From an uncultured Prevotella sp. (GTDB lineage: Bacteria; Bacteroidota; Bacteroidia; Bacteroidales; Bacteroidaceae): 64,000 bases of DNA. A program made the position numbers and the translations under genes. Numbering within the stretch: position 1 is the first letter of the stretch; the number at the start of each line of letters is the position of its first letter. The notes under the pieces are model-generated. The model was given only the letters and a program-made list of their open reading frames with translations, had not been told where the DNA came from and ran no database searches. The DNA is taken from NCBI GenBank assembly GCA_946402275.1, contig CAMIVY010000001.1, positions 124,001 through 188,000 on the forward strand, given 5' to 3'. This document shows, piece by piece, positions 41,339 through 48,976 of the stretch.

Positions 41339-44188
41339 TCATTTCCCGCTATTCACGTAGCCCACCGCATATTCGTAATCTTGAGCAAATTGTTCATAAG
41401 CAGTCTTGATTTGCTCCTTTGTGACACTTTGGTCATGTCGCCTGTTATAGACATTGTCAATGATTTCGTCATCTACATCATATACCAATCTTATCGCATT
41501 ATCATATTTCCCAGAGCCAAATACTCGTTTATATGGACATACCATTGCTGGTACTTTTACAGAAAAAGGATAAAATGTATAATCCTGACTGATTCTCAGT
41601 GCTGCATATTTGCTATTACAGGGAAAATAATCCCTGGCAAAAGTATGATGATTCTTATAATTATATAACATCAATATCTGTGAATCTTTGTCATCTGCAA
41701 CATATTCATCCGTCGGAGTATTGTTGAGAACATAGTTACCTTTAACATAACGAATACTAGAAAAAGCCTGCGATATTTTAGCAACAACAAAATCAAAGAC
41801 CATCTCTGAATAAAAAGCAGACCTCTTGCCTAGTATCACGTCCTGTCCATCAACAGTAAACTTTAAAAAATTAGCATTAAAAGTGCTCTTATCTCTTGAA
41901 TATACGATCTCAGGTGCTGATAGTATCTCCCCAATAGTTACCTGATGTTGTTTCCTGTCAGCAGTCGAATATTTAAGAGGATACTGTTTCCATGAGTCAC
42001 TATACGTCACTCTCCCCTTTAGGTCTTTTGATTGTTCTATGCTAGGTTTCAGATAGTCTAATACCATTGAGATTCGCTGGTCCAACGACTGCTCACAGCC
42101 AATCTTTTTGTACATCAGATATCTGGCAACAGTCCTTTTCACCTTTGCACTCAATTCATTTTTCACCGAATCTAAATACGACTCGCGATTGAGTTTTAAC
42201 CAATGTTTAGCATCTCCTTCCAAGATATTAATGGCAAAAGAAATTGACGGGAAACTCACCAAACCCATTGCCATCAATTGGTTTCGGAAATAATACTCAC
42301 TGTCTCTTTTCTCTATTAGTTCAATAGCTATACCTTCTTTCTCGTCATAATATTCCAGTATACCATGACTATGAATATCATATTTATCGTTATTATATTC
42401 CAATATTAGTGGCACTGTAGAGGCCTGAGCAAATTTATACAGTTCCTCTATAAGACCCACAAAATAAGAAAAATCTGAATCATTTTTTCGTGCAAGGTCA
42501 AACTCCTTGTAAAACTGCATAGAACCTTTCACATTACATTTCAATGGGCTCAACTGATCGCCAATAGAAGACTTCTGTGTCTTAAACTCAACTGTAGTAC
42601 CTACATGAGTGTCGTCATTCTTCAGAGTTTTCATCAGAATAGCCCCCTTCCCTGCTCCTATAGGATTCTTCATCTCCACAATGAAAGTGTCATCGTTATT
42701 CAGTTTCCTGGTACGTAAAACCACTTCATCGGCTATCAGAAACACACTTTGGAATCCAATACCGAAGATTCCAGAAGGTCGCATAAAATCATCCATCTGT
42801 TCAACGATCTTTCTTTTCGACCTGTTCATGTACGAACTTCCTGTATTGAAGAGATATTTCAAGTCTTCTTTCGACATACCTAGTCCCTGATCTTCAATCT
42901 TGATGCTACACTCCGAGTGATCATCACCGATACGCCTTTCCTTTATAGACACACTGATGGGATAATTATTCAACCTTTCAAAAAACATTCTATAATTCTT
43001 ATTATCCGAATGTTCTACAAATGCCCTCAGGTATGTAGCATCAACTGCATTCTGCAGAAGTTCCCTCATACACTTAGCAGGATCTGTATATAGCCCAGCC
43101 CCTTGTATTAATTCCAATGCCTTTCCTGTATCAATCTTGAATTCCGGTCTGTTCTTCCCGTCTATCGTATCATAGCCTATCAAGTTAACTTCCAGTTTCC
43201 CGACGGTAGGCAAACTTCCATATTCAGAATTTGGCACAATGTCATACCAATGCTGACTGACAAAGACCACCTCATCATTCAACCACTTGAACCAGTCATT
43301 TGTCAATTCTGCAATCTTATAGTTATGGCAGTCTGCACTAATCTCGATAGTTTTTTTTGTAATGTTCAAAAGTGTTATCGACCTGTTTATCTCATTATAA
43401 TCCTTGGAATCTACAGGAATACTTCCAAGAGAATGAAGCAACACGTCAGATATTCGGTTATTATCTACATCCAGCAAATCACCAAGTCTAAGTAAAAAAG
43501 CCACAAACCTTGGGTGGCACGGTTCTGTACCGCAACCAGAAGTTTGCTCAAATGGTAGATTCATTACCTTCTCTCGCATTTGCGTATGGGCAGCACAAAT
43601 CTGCGACAATTGCCCTACTATTCTTTTAGGAATCATCCCGCTTGGGAAATTCCCTATAAACTCCTCTTCAATTCTCGCAGTAGAACGTTCTGCATGAGCT
43701 TTCCTTACAAAATCAGCCATCAAAAACCTAACAGCCTCATAGCTTTTGGCTGTCAAAGCATTATTGGCATAATAGATCTTATCATCTTTTATCTCCAGAG
43801 CCTGAGCATATTCATGCATGGGAGATGTTTGGTCATCCTGATTTTCTTTAACGAACTTCACAAATGCCGAACCATCCGCAAACAGATTCTTCTTGTCATC
43901 ACTATCCACCACCATCCCGCAGTCATGATAATAAGCAGCATTCAACAACAACCAAAGATCCACTACAGACAATTTCTCTATTGTCTCTTTACCAAGGATG
44001 ATGGAAATATTGTTTAGGATTGCCTCAGAATGGCTGGCATTATGCAGACTATAATGAGGGAACACATGCGATATGACATCCAATATCATTGGTGCACGTT
44101 TCTTGGCCAGCTTCCATTGAGCCAGCCAAGAATCGCACTGTTCATTATTCTCTGCCAAAAGATAAAAATATCGCTCGATTATATTCAT
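41339..44188 (-). CDS. HD-domain plus HSP90-like (GHKL) ATPase protein
   Basis: The product has 949 residues from the ATG at 44188. Residues 1-300 form an HD-type metal-dependent hydrolase: SLHNASHSEAILNNI near residue 47, then YYHDCGMVV near residue 80 with the HD pair, and FLLRLGDLLDVDNNRISD near residue 230. From about residue 370 a GHKL ATPase of the HSP90 kind follows: CMRELLQNAVDATYLR, KIEDQGLGMSKEDLKYLFNT and PSGIFGIGFQSVFLIADEV. The last 400 residues have no clear domain. HSP90-like ATPases with nucleases or hydrolases occur in defence islands, so a phage-defence role is plausible. It is a single gene 409 bp upstream of rdrA. Confidence 0.75.
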   Translation of the reverse strand: MNIIERYFYLLAENNEQCDSWLAQWKLAKKRAPMILDVISHVFPHYSLHNASHSEAILNNISIILGKETIEKLSVVDLWLLLNAAYYHDCGMVVDSDDKKNLFADGSAFVKFVKENQDDQTSPMHEYAQALEIKDDKIYYANNALTAKSYEAVRFLMADFVRKAHAERSTARIEEEFIGNFPSGMIPKRIVGQLSQICAAHTQMREKVMNLPFEQTSGCGTEPCHPRFVAFLLRLGDLLDVDNNRISDVLLHSLGSIPVDSKDYNEINRSITLLNITKKTIEISADCHNYKIAELTNDWFKWLNDEVVFVSQHWYDIVPNSEYGSLPTVGKLEVNLIGYDTIDGKNRPEFKIDTGKALELIQGAGLYTDPAKCMRELLQNAVDATYLRAFVEHSDNKNYRMFFERLNNYPISVSIKERRIGDDHSECSIKIEDQGLGMSKEDLKYLFNTGSSYMNRSKRKIVEQMDDFMRPSGIFGIGFQSVFLIADEVVLRTRKLNNDDTFIVEMKNPIGAGKGAILMKTLKNDDTHVGTTVEFKTQKSSIGDQLSPLKCNVKGSMQFYKEFDLARKNDSDFSYFVGLIEELYKFAQASTVPLILEYNNDKYDIHSHGILEYYDEKEGIAIELIEKRDSEYYFRNQLMAMGLVSFPSISFAINILEGDAKHWLKLNRESYLDSVKNELSAKVKRTVARYLMYKKIGCEQSLDQRISMVLDYLKPSIEQSKDLKGRVTYSDSWKQYPLKYSTADRKQHQVTIGEILSAPEIVYSRDKSTFNANFLKFTVDGQDVILGKRSAFYSEMVFDFVVAKISQAFSSIRYVKGNYVLNNTPTDEYVADDKDSQILMLYNYKNHHTFARDYFPCNSKYAALRISQDYTFYPFSVKVPAMVCPYKRVFGSGKYDNAIRLVYDVDDEIIDNVYNRRHDQSVTKEQIKTAYEQFAQDYEYAVGYVNSGK

Positions 44189-44407
44189 ACGTATATCTTC
44201 TTTTCTTGAAACATTTTTAAAATCCATCCAAGTTTCAAATCAAAATTCCTACTAAAAGATGTCATTCCCATTCCACGTCCCATATAACCACGATCATCAG
44301 ACAATGTCAACGAAATATCATCATTTGTTTGAATATATTCATTTACCTTACTATAAATATCGCATGTATTCTGCTATATAAAATTTTTAATCTTAAATCC
44401 TAAACTA

Positions 44408-44545
44408 TTAGGAATCCCACCATGCCCCTACCATATTATGCATCACATCATCGAGTTCAGAGAAGCCTCGCATTAAGAAGAACTGGAGTAATTCGATGGT
44501 TACAGAGATGCCACAGCCAATAATAGCGACCATAAACCATGTCAT
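44408..44545 (-). pseudogene. C-terminal fragment of a VanZ-like membrane protein
   Basis: The frame reads MTWFMVAIIGCGISVTIELL, QFFLMRGFSELDDVMHNMVG and AWWDS. The pattern IELLQFF...R..ELDDVMHN.VGA is typical of the last two helices of VanZ-family proteins. The start is cut by a mini-hairpin element at 44547-44575 (CGACTTTGTCG). 44228-44407 holds nothing that I recognise. Confidence 0.6.
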
Positions 44546-44576
44546 CGACTTTGTCGCTTCGCTCGTCGAAGAACCA

Positions 44577-45101
44577 TTAACCCTTAACCGTCAACACGCC
44601 TTCCACCTCATGCTCCACACGCTCGACCTTGTCGCTCATTCGAGCTTGCGAGTCTTGAGAACGGCCCCTCCTTACACTCAAAGAAACAACTTCCTGATTC
44701 CAAGGACTCCACCTTATACCAAACATTCTTGGGGATGTCCACTCCATAGAGTCCTTCCTCTGGGCAAAGAATTACACTCTCTAGCACTGTACCATCATCA
44801 TTGTAGATATTCACCCTCACTCTACCACGAAGTAGCACAAACGACTCGTCCTTTGTCGGATGACGATGAATCTCAACCTTGGTTCCTGGCTCCACCGCAT
44901 TCAGCATCCGATGGCACTTATCATCCAGTGACTGATGGCCTCGAGCTCTGCTCGCTCATTCCGCGCTCGGCTCTGCCGCTTATTCGAGCACCGCGAGTCT
45001 TAAGAAGGTCTTGAGAAGTTATAGTTCATCCTCAGCCTGTCAGACTTTTGTGCCTGCCTGCTCACGTCATCTAATAACTGTTTATCTATGAGTTTAATCA
45101 T
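44577..45101 (-). pseudogene. WbuC-family cupin gene interrupted by two mini-hairpin insertions
   Basis: The gene begins at 45101 (MIKLIDKQLLDDVSRQAQK, to MNYNF), is broken by 77 bp at 44938-45014, resumes HQSLDDKCHRMLNAVEPGTK with the cupin metal motif HRHPTKDESF, and reaches FECKEGPF. About 40 bp is then inserted at 44619-44660, followed by the ancestral end (VEHEVEGVLTVKG, stop at 44577). The clean paralogue at 48485-48886 lacks both insertions. Both inserted pieces carry hairpins of the same style: CGAGCTCTGCTCG and CGGCTCTGCCG in the first, CGACCTTGTCG in the second. A shortened frame from 44907 to 44608 could still encode most of the cupin. Confidence 0.8.
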
Positions 45102-45123
45102 ACATTTGCCTACTTACATCATC

Positions 45124-45200
45124 CTTCAGCCATCAGACTTCAGCCTTCGTTAAGCCTTCAGCCCTCATATCCGCCCTCAGACCTCAGACTTCAGCATCCA
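45124..45200. repeat. CTTCAGCC-word tract
   Basis: Words such as CCATCAGACTTCAGCC and CCCTCAGACCTCAGAC run upstream of the interrupted cupin gene. The clean cupin gene at 48485-48886 has a similar tract upstream at 48904-48976, so the tract travelled with the duplicated gene. 45201-45336 holds no gene. Confidence 0.6.
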
Positions 45201-45336
45201 GTTTCTTTTATGGCAACAAATATCTCGTTCATTTTTCCCATCTTACTACTTCTTATCTAGATTTTGCCCTACCAATCTGGCATTCCGTTTAATCCATCCA
45301 AGTCGCGTGAAACAAGGACTCAAAATTCATTTTTTA

Positions 45337-45556
45337 TTAAACTTTTCTCTTACTCTGTTCAAAATATAACAGCACAATTAGAAAATTCTCTAATTCTCTA
45401 ATTCTTGAGATTAAACTTCTCTCTTACTCTGTTCAAAATATAACAGCACAATTAGAAAATTCTCTAATTCTCTAATTCTTGAGATTAAACTTCTCTCTTA
45501 CTCTGTTCAAAATATATCAGCACAATTAGAAAATTCTCTAATTCTCTAATTCTAGA
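45337..45556. repeat. 74-bp tandem repeats, left array
   Basis: Three copies with period 74, marked by TACTCTGTTCAAAATATA at 45351, 45425 and 45499. Each copy ends in AGAAAATTCTCTAATTCTCT. The whole unit is conserved, unlike a CRISPR array. Confidence 0.9.
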
Positions 45557-45558
45557 CC

Positions 45559-45963
45559 TTACCCAATCTCTGCCTTGTCACGATAGTGCCATTCATTCGG
45601 ATACCAGCGGTATTCCAGACTGGTGGTTCCAAAGTTCAGCAGCAAGCCAAGCTTGTGATTGCTCACATGCAGATAATTGATTATCTGGGCTTCAAATTCT
45701 CCGATTATCTCAGACATGGCTTTCAACTCTACACCAATCTTGTCTTCAATAAGAAAGTCATAGTAAAAGTCATGTTCTAGCTTTATACCATGAAAGACGA
45801 GGTCAATATGCTTTTCCCTTTCATATTTGACCCCAGCTTCCTTCAGTAACACCTCAAAGGCATCCTGGTACACTTTTTCCTTAAACCCACATCCCATCTC
45901 ACGATGCAGCTGCATCGCAATTCCAAGAATCTTCTTGCTAAGTTCAGGATAAAGTAAAGCCAT
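45559..45963 (-). CDS. GxxExxY family protein
   Basis: The product has 134 residues and carries the family signature in GCGFKEKVYQDAFE near residue 24 (G-x-x-E-x-x-Y). KHIDLVFHGIKLEHDFYYDF and the strand KIGVELKAMSEIIGEFEAQI follow, a pattern close to the PD-(D/E)XK nuclease core with E-x-K. The family is widespread in Bacteroidetes and has no settled function. The gene is enclosed by 74-bp tandem repeats on both sides, three copies left and two right, as if it had been inserted in the array or duplicated with it. It looks intact. Confidence 0.85.
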   Translation of the reverse strand: MALLYPELSKKILGIAMQLHREMGCGFKEKVYQDAFEVLLKEAGVKYEREKHIDLVFHGIKLEHDFYYDFLIEDKIGVELKAMSEIIGEFEAQIINYLHVSNHKLGLLLNFGTTSLEYRWYPNEWHYRDKAEIG

Positions 45964-45970
45964 AAATCAA

Positions 45971-46143
45971 TTATTCTCTAATTCTTGATATTAAACTTCT
46001 CTCTTACTCTGTTCAAAATATATCAGCACCATGAGAAAATTCTCAAATTCTCTAATTCTTGATATTAAACTTCTCTCTTACTCTGTTCAAAATATGTCAG
46101 CACCATGAGAAAATTCTCAAATTCTCTAATTCTTGATATAAAA
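45971..46143. repeat. 74-bp tandem repeats, right array
   Basis: One partial and two full copies of the same unit (TACTCTGTTCAAAATAT at 46005 and 46079). These copies differ from the left array at matching positions, for example AGCACCATGAGAAAATTCTC instead of AGCACAATTAGAAAATTCTC. Confidence 0.88.
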
Positions 46144-46203
46144 CCTGAACCTCCTCCATATCCCCCCTCCTTCAAGAGCCAGCAACTCGACCTCCCCCAC
46201 TTC

Positions 46204-46447
46204 ACACATCTTTCCCTTGACTCAGATAAGTGAGCCATAGAGAGGAATCCGCAAAGTGAATAGTTGTCAAATTACCACCTCTACACGAGGGCTAGAGCCC
46301 GTAGGGATATTGGAATTTCAAACCATTTCTGTTGCAAAGATACGATTAAAAGAGTAAAACACAAAATAATTACCAATTTATTTTCGAGTAAAGGTATCTT
46401 CGACAATCCATTGTAAACAGCATAAGGCAGATGCTTTCACATCTGCC
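46204..46447 (-). ncRNA. dispersed structured element with promoter, copy 2 (putative RNA)
   Basis: This copy aligns with 28805-29058 along its whole length. The -7 element TATCTTTG is at 46335-46342. The hairpin at 46281-46304 reads CTACACGAGGGC, TAGA, GCCCGTAG: the inner stem is GGGC/GCCC where copy 1 has GGAC/GTCC. The upstream hairpin is GGCAGATG/CATCTGCC where copy 1 has a G-T pair. No frame is conserved. It could be a small RNA, a leader or a mobile element end. Confidence 0.5.
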
Positions 46448-46610
46448 CCTCCATCAATCCGTATCTCCGTGATTCCGTAAATCCCTCGCTCCGTGAATCC
46501 GTATATCCGTGTTTCCGTCATTCCATTAATCCCTCGCTCCGTGAATCCGTATCTCCGTGTTTCCGTCACTCCATTAATCCCTCGCTCCGTGAATCCGTGA
46601 ATCCGTATCT
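46448..46610. repeat. TTCCGT-word tract
   Basis: Units such as CCCTCGCTCCGTGAATCCGT and ATCTCCGTGTTTCCGTCA repeat with a period near 48. Read on the minus strand they encode GFTERGINGMTETRIY-type peptide repeats in a frame that runs from 46695, but I do not regard that frame as a supported gene. Confidence 0.75.
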
Positions 46611-46696
46611 TCTGGCAATGCTGTTTTATATCTTGCCGCCTAGCACTTTTAAGATTTTTATACTTAATCGTGTCTTTTTGCTCCTGTATAATCATA

Positions 46697-46736
46697 ATAT
46701 TAAAAACAAAAATCCCTCCTCACCTTAGAAGCGAGA
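46697..46736 (-). terminator. intrinsic terminator of the small gene at 46720
   Basis: On the minus strand CCCTTCTC pairs with GAGGAGGG and is followed by ATTTTTGTTTTT. The hairpin overlaps the last codons of the small gene. Confidence 0.55.
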
Positions 46737-46896
46737 AGGGCATATGACGCATATTATTATATTTGGTGGGGGTTATGCACTTATACTTCATTGCCAACCA
46801 GCGGGCGCTATTAATGCCCCCCATATTCCCCACTGTTAGAAGTATTTCTACTCCTATTGCCAACTGGTTATGAATAATATTTCTTAGATTTCTCAT
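46720..46896 (-). CDS. 58-residue protein with strong Shine-Dalgarno site
   Basis: The ATG at 46896 follows TATAGGAGGTAAACTT, the same type of ribosome site as the phage-like cassette genes at 12647-15189. The product begins MRNLRNIIHNQLAIGVEILL, TVGNMGGINSARWLAMKYKC and has no recognised domain. The frame is open further upstream to an ATG at 47007, which would give 95 residues with a hydrophobic start (MSLLSLTSAVMRVIGNGVKL), so the true start is uncertain. A promoter at 47064-47071 and a terminator at 46697-46736 make this a complete small unit. Confidence 0.5.
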   Translation of the reverse strand: MRNLRNIIHNQLAIGVEILLTVGNMGGINSARWLAMKYKCITPTKYNNMRHMPFSLLR

Positions 46897-47063
46897 AAGT
46901 TTACCTCCTATAATAAATAAAAGTTTAACACCGTTTCCGATAACTCTCATCACTGCACTCGTGAGCGACAGCAAACTCATCATAGGTTCATCAATCACCG
47001 CTGACATAGCAACAAAGCCACAAAGCCAAACATCAAAGAATGCTTAATTAGCATTCGAGATTG

Positions 47064-47071
47064 CAAAGGTA
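47064..47071 (-). promoter_or_regulatory. -7 promoter element of the small gene
   Basis: TACCTTTG on the minus strand matches TAnnTTTG. The leader to the first ATG at 47007 is about 55 bases. Confidence 0.55.
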
Positions 47072-47187
47072 CGTATTATTTTCTAATCCTCCAAGAAAAA
47101 ACACACATTTTCATACCAAGACGCAAAGGGGCATAGCCTCTTCAGCCATACCCCTTCAACAATCTCATTTAATCAAGCTTAATTCCG

Positions 47188-47312
47188 CTTAATCCATAAA
47201 TCTGTGATTCCGTCAATCCGTATCTCCGCATATCCGCATATCCGCATATCCGTATCTCCGCATATCCGTAACTCCTTATCTCCGTAATTCCGTAGATTCG
47301 TAACTCCAGATT
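47188..47312. repeat. CATATCCG/TTCCGT-word tract
   Basis: Short words CGCATATCCG, GTATCTCCG and GTAATTCCG repeat without fixed period downstream of the two-gene unit at 47334-48445. No gene is seen between 47072 and 47333. Confidence 0.75.
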
Positions 47313-47333
47313 CGCTCTGCCACCTTTCATTCT

Positions 47334-47912
47334 TTAACCATTGAGGTTTTTCCTTTCATATCTTTCTATCACCGACACAAAGTTGATTTGTCCATGAAAG
47401 TTTTCTCGCACACTCCGAACAGAGTCATAAGGAAACTCGTTTTCGGGTAGCTTATACATCATTTCAACAACGTCACCTCGGAACTCATTATAATCCGCAG
47501 GTTTTGCAACCAGAAAATACAACCCAGTATTAGCATCGCGATCAAAGGACAAAAATCCCCGTTGTGCCATCTTGACAAAACTCCATGAATATGCCTTCAT
47601 CCAAACTGGAGTATCTTCATCAAAGTCAATGTTCTTAACCATTTCGGGCAGTCCCAGCCTCCTTAAAAGTTCCTCGTCAACATCTCTGTAATGATCTCGC
47701 ACATACCGCTCAATTGCAGCATGGTTCAGTACAAATTGATGTGTCGGTGCTATTGCTTCTACCTCAACCTGCAAATTCTGCAAATCTATCGCACTATATA
47801 TGTTAGGTACTCTCCCACCGTTTGACGCACAGTGAATTGGCTCTCCCCCTATGAGGAAAAACCAGTCTATGTCATGCGTATATTGATATTGCGTGTTGTA
47901 CATATTCTTCAT
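47334..47912 (-). CDS. unrecognised protein paired with a deaminase-like protein
   Basis: The product has 192 residues, starts MKNMYNTQYQYTHDIDWFFL and has no signal peptide or membrane segment. It is soluble, rather acidic and aromatic-rich (RGFLSFDRDANTGLYFLVAK near residue 135). I do not recognise the family. Its ATG overlaps the stop of the upstream deaminase-like gene as ATGA, so the two are translated together. A small acidic protein downstream of a possible toxin fits an immunity or antitoxin role, but nothing in the sequence proves it. Confidence 0.55.
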   Translation of the reverse strand: MKNMYNTQYQYTHDIDWFFLIGGEPIHCASNGGRVPNIYSAIDLQNLQVEVEAIAPTHQFVLNHAAIERYVRDHYRDVDEELLRRLGLPEMVKNIDFDEDTPVWMKAYSWSFVKMAQRGFLSFDRDANTGLYFLVAKPADYNEFRGDVVEMMYKLPENEFPYDSVRSVRENFHGQINFVSVIERYERKNLNG

Positions 47913-48445
47913 CCAAATACATGTTCGCAGGTTCTACAACAATCTACAGGTTCTTGTGTCCTTGGACGTATTGGTCGTGCAAACACTAAATCCTTTACAG
48001 AAGGCAGTGCCACACTGTTTCTTTCTAATGTATAAAGCACCTTTGTGGCGGCATCATCTTCAGCACACGTTCCATAATGCAATCCACCATAAGAATAAGG
48101 TATTGGTTTCGATAATGGGGCTATGGCATCGATGGGCTGGTACACTAAAGGATGTAAATGTGTTGACCTCAGCGTATAGCACCTCCCACGTTCACTTCTG
48201 CCTGCCTCTCTCACATTAGTGTATTCACATCCCGTTATCACCTTAGGATAGTCTTTCTCATCTGCACTTTTCGACCAATATGTGTGATGATCTATTCTGT
48301 ATTGGATGACATCATTAATAACTTGTTGTCGAAAAGCATCAACTATAACTGCTAATTCTCTGGAGCCTCCGATTTTAACCATTACCGACCTAACTTGGTT
48401 TTTATAATAACAATGCTCAACTTTAAACTGTCCCTCAACACTCAA
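47909..48445 (-). CDS. deaminase-fold-like protein (possible toxin)
   Basis: The product has up to 178 residues; the ATG at 48382 (MVKIGGSRELAVIVD) is a likely alternative start because the first 21 codons lie in A/T-rich leader. The C-terminal part has the pair of motifs expected of zinc-dependent nucleic-acid deaminases: GTCAEDDAATKVL near residue 126 (C-x-E) and VDCCRTC near residue 168 (C-x-x-C), with predicted helix after the first. This spacing resembles YwqJ-type deaminase toxins, which also end soon after C-x-x-C. The identification is by eye and tentative. It overlaps the next gene by ATGA. Confidence 0.45.
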   Translation of the reverse strand: MSVEGQFKVEHCYYKNQVRSVMVKIGGSRELAVIVDAFRQQVINDVIQYRIDHHTYWSKSADEKDYPKVITGCEYTNVREAGRSERGRCYTLRSTHLHPLVYQPIDAIAPLSKPIPYSYGGLHYGTCAEDDAATKVLYTLERNSVALPSVKDLVFARPIRPRTQEPVDCCRTCEHVFG

Positions 48446-48484
48446 CTCTCCGCTCGAGCTGGCTCGCTTTCCTCAGAAAGAACT

Positions 48485-48886
48485 CTAAACTGTCAAGATG
48501 CCCTCGGCATCGTGAGGTACAAACGGCCCTTCTTTGCATTCAAAGAAGACACTCCCTGACTCCATGCATTCTACATTATGCCACACATTCTTGGGTATAT
48601 CCACACCATAACGGCCTTCTTGTGGATCAAGGATGATATCATCCAATATCTCACCGGCATCATTATACGTCAAAACCCTTACCTTGCCACGAAGCAAGAT
48701 AAAGGTTTCGTCTTTCGTCGGATGGCGATGAATCTCAACCTTAGTCCCAGGTTCCACGGCATTGAGAAAGCGGTGACACTTATCATCAAGACTCTGATGA
48801 AAGTTGTAGTTCATCCTCAGTCTATCAGACTTTTGTGCCTGCCTACTCACGTCATCTAATAACTGTTTATCTATGAGTTTCATCAT
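48485..48886 (-). CDS. WbuC-family cupin, intact copy
   Basis: The product has 133 residues and the WbuC layout: an N-terminal helix (KLIDKQLLDDVSRQAQKSDR), then NAVEPGTKVEIHRHPTKDET with two metal-binding histidines, LRGKVRVLTYN and GVDIPKNVWHNVECMESGSV with a further histidine. WbuC proteins lie in O-antigen and capsule loci and their reaction is not known. Three other copies lie within 10 kb: an interrupted one at 44577-45101, a fragment at 41223-41333 and one with an in-frame insertion at 50733-51275. This copy has no insertions and serves as the reference. A mini-hairpin (CGAGCTGGCTCG) sits at about 48454 just after the gene upstream begins. Confidence 0.85.
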   Translation of the reverse strand: MMKLIDKQLLDDVSRQAQKSDRLRMNYNFHQSLDDKCHRFLNAVEPGTKVEIHRHPTKDETFILLRGKVRVLTYNDAGEILDDIILDPQEGRYGVDIPKNVWHNVECMESGSVFFECKEGPFVPHDAEGILTV

Positions 48887-48903
48887 ACATCCGCCTACTT
48901 ACT

Positions 48904-48976
48904 TCATCCTTCATCCCTCAGACTTCAGCCCTCAGACCTCAAATCCGCCCTCAGCCTTCATACCTCAGCCTTCAAA
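48904..48976. repeat. CTTCAGCC-word tract
   Basis: Words such as CCTCAGACTTCAGCCC run between the cupin gene and the barrel-PAP2 gene, ending inside the last codons of the latter (48972). Confidence 0.6.

Noticed and set aside
45337..46143. CRISPR array around the GxxExxY gene.
   Set aside because: The whole 74-bp unit is conserved from copy to copy; there are no variable spacers.
46378..46695. 105-codon minus-strand frame with GFTERGINGMTE repeats.
   Set aside because: Most of it is repeat tract and the end of the structured element. Only the first 30 codons are not repeat, which is too little to support a gene.
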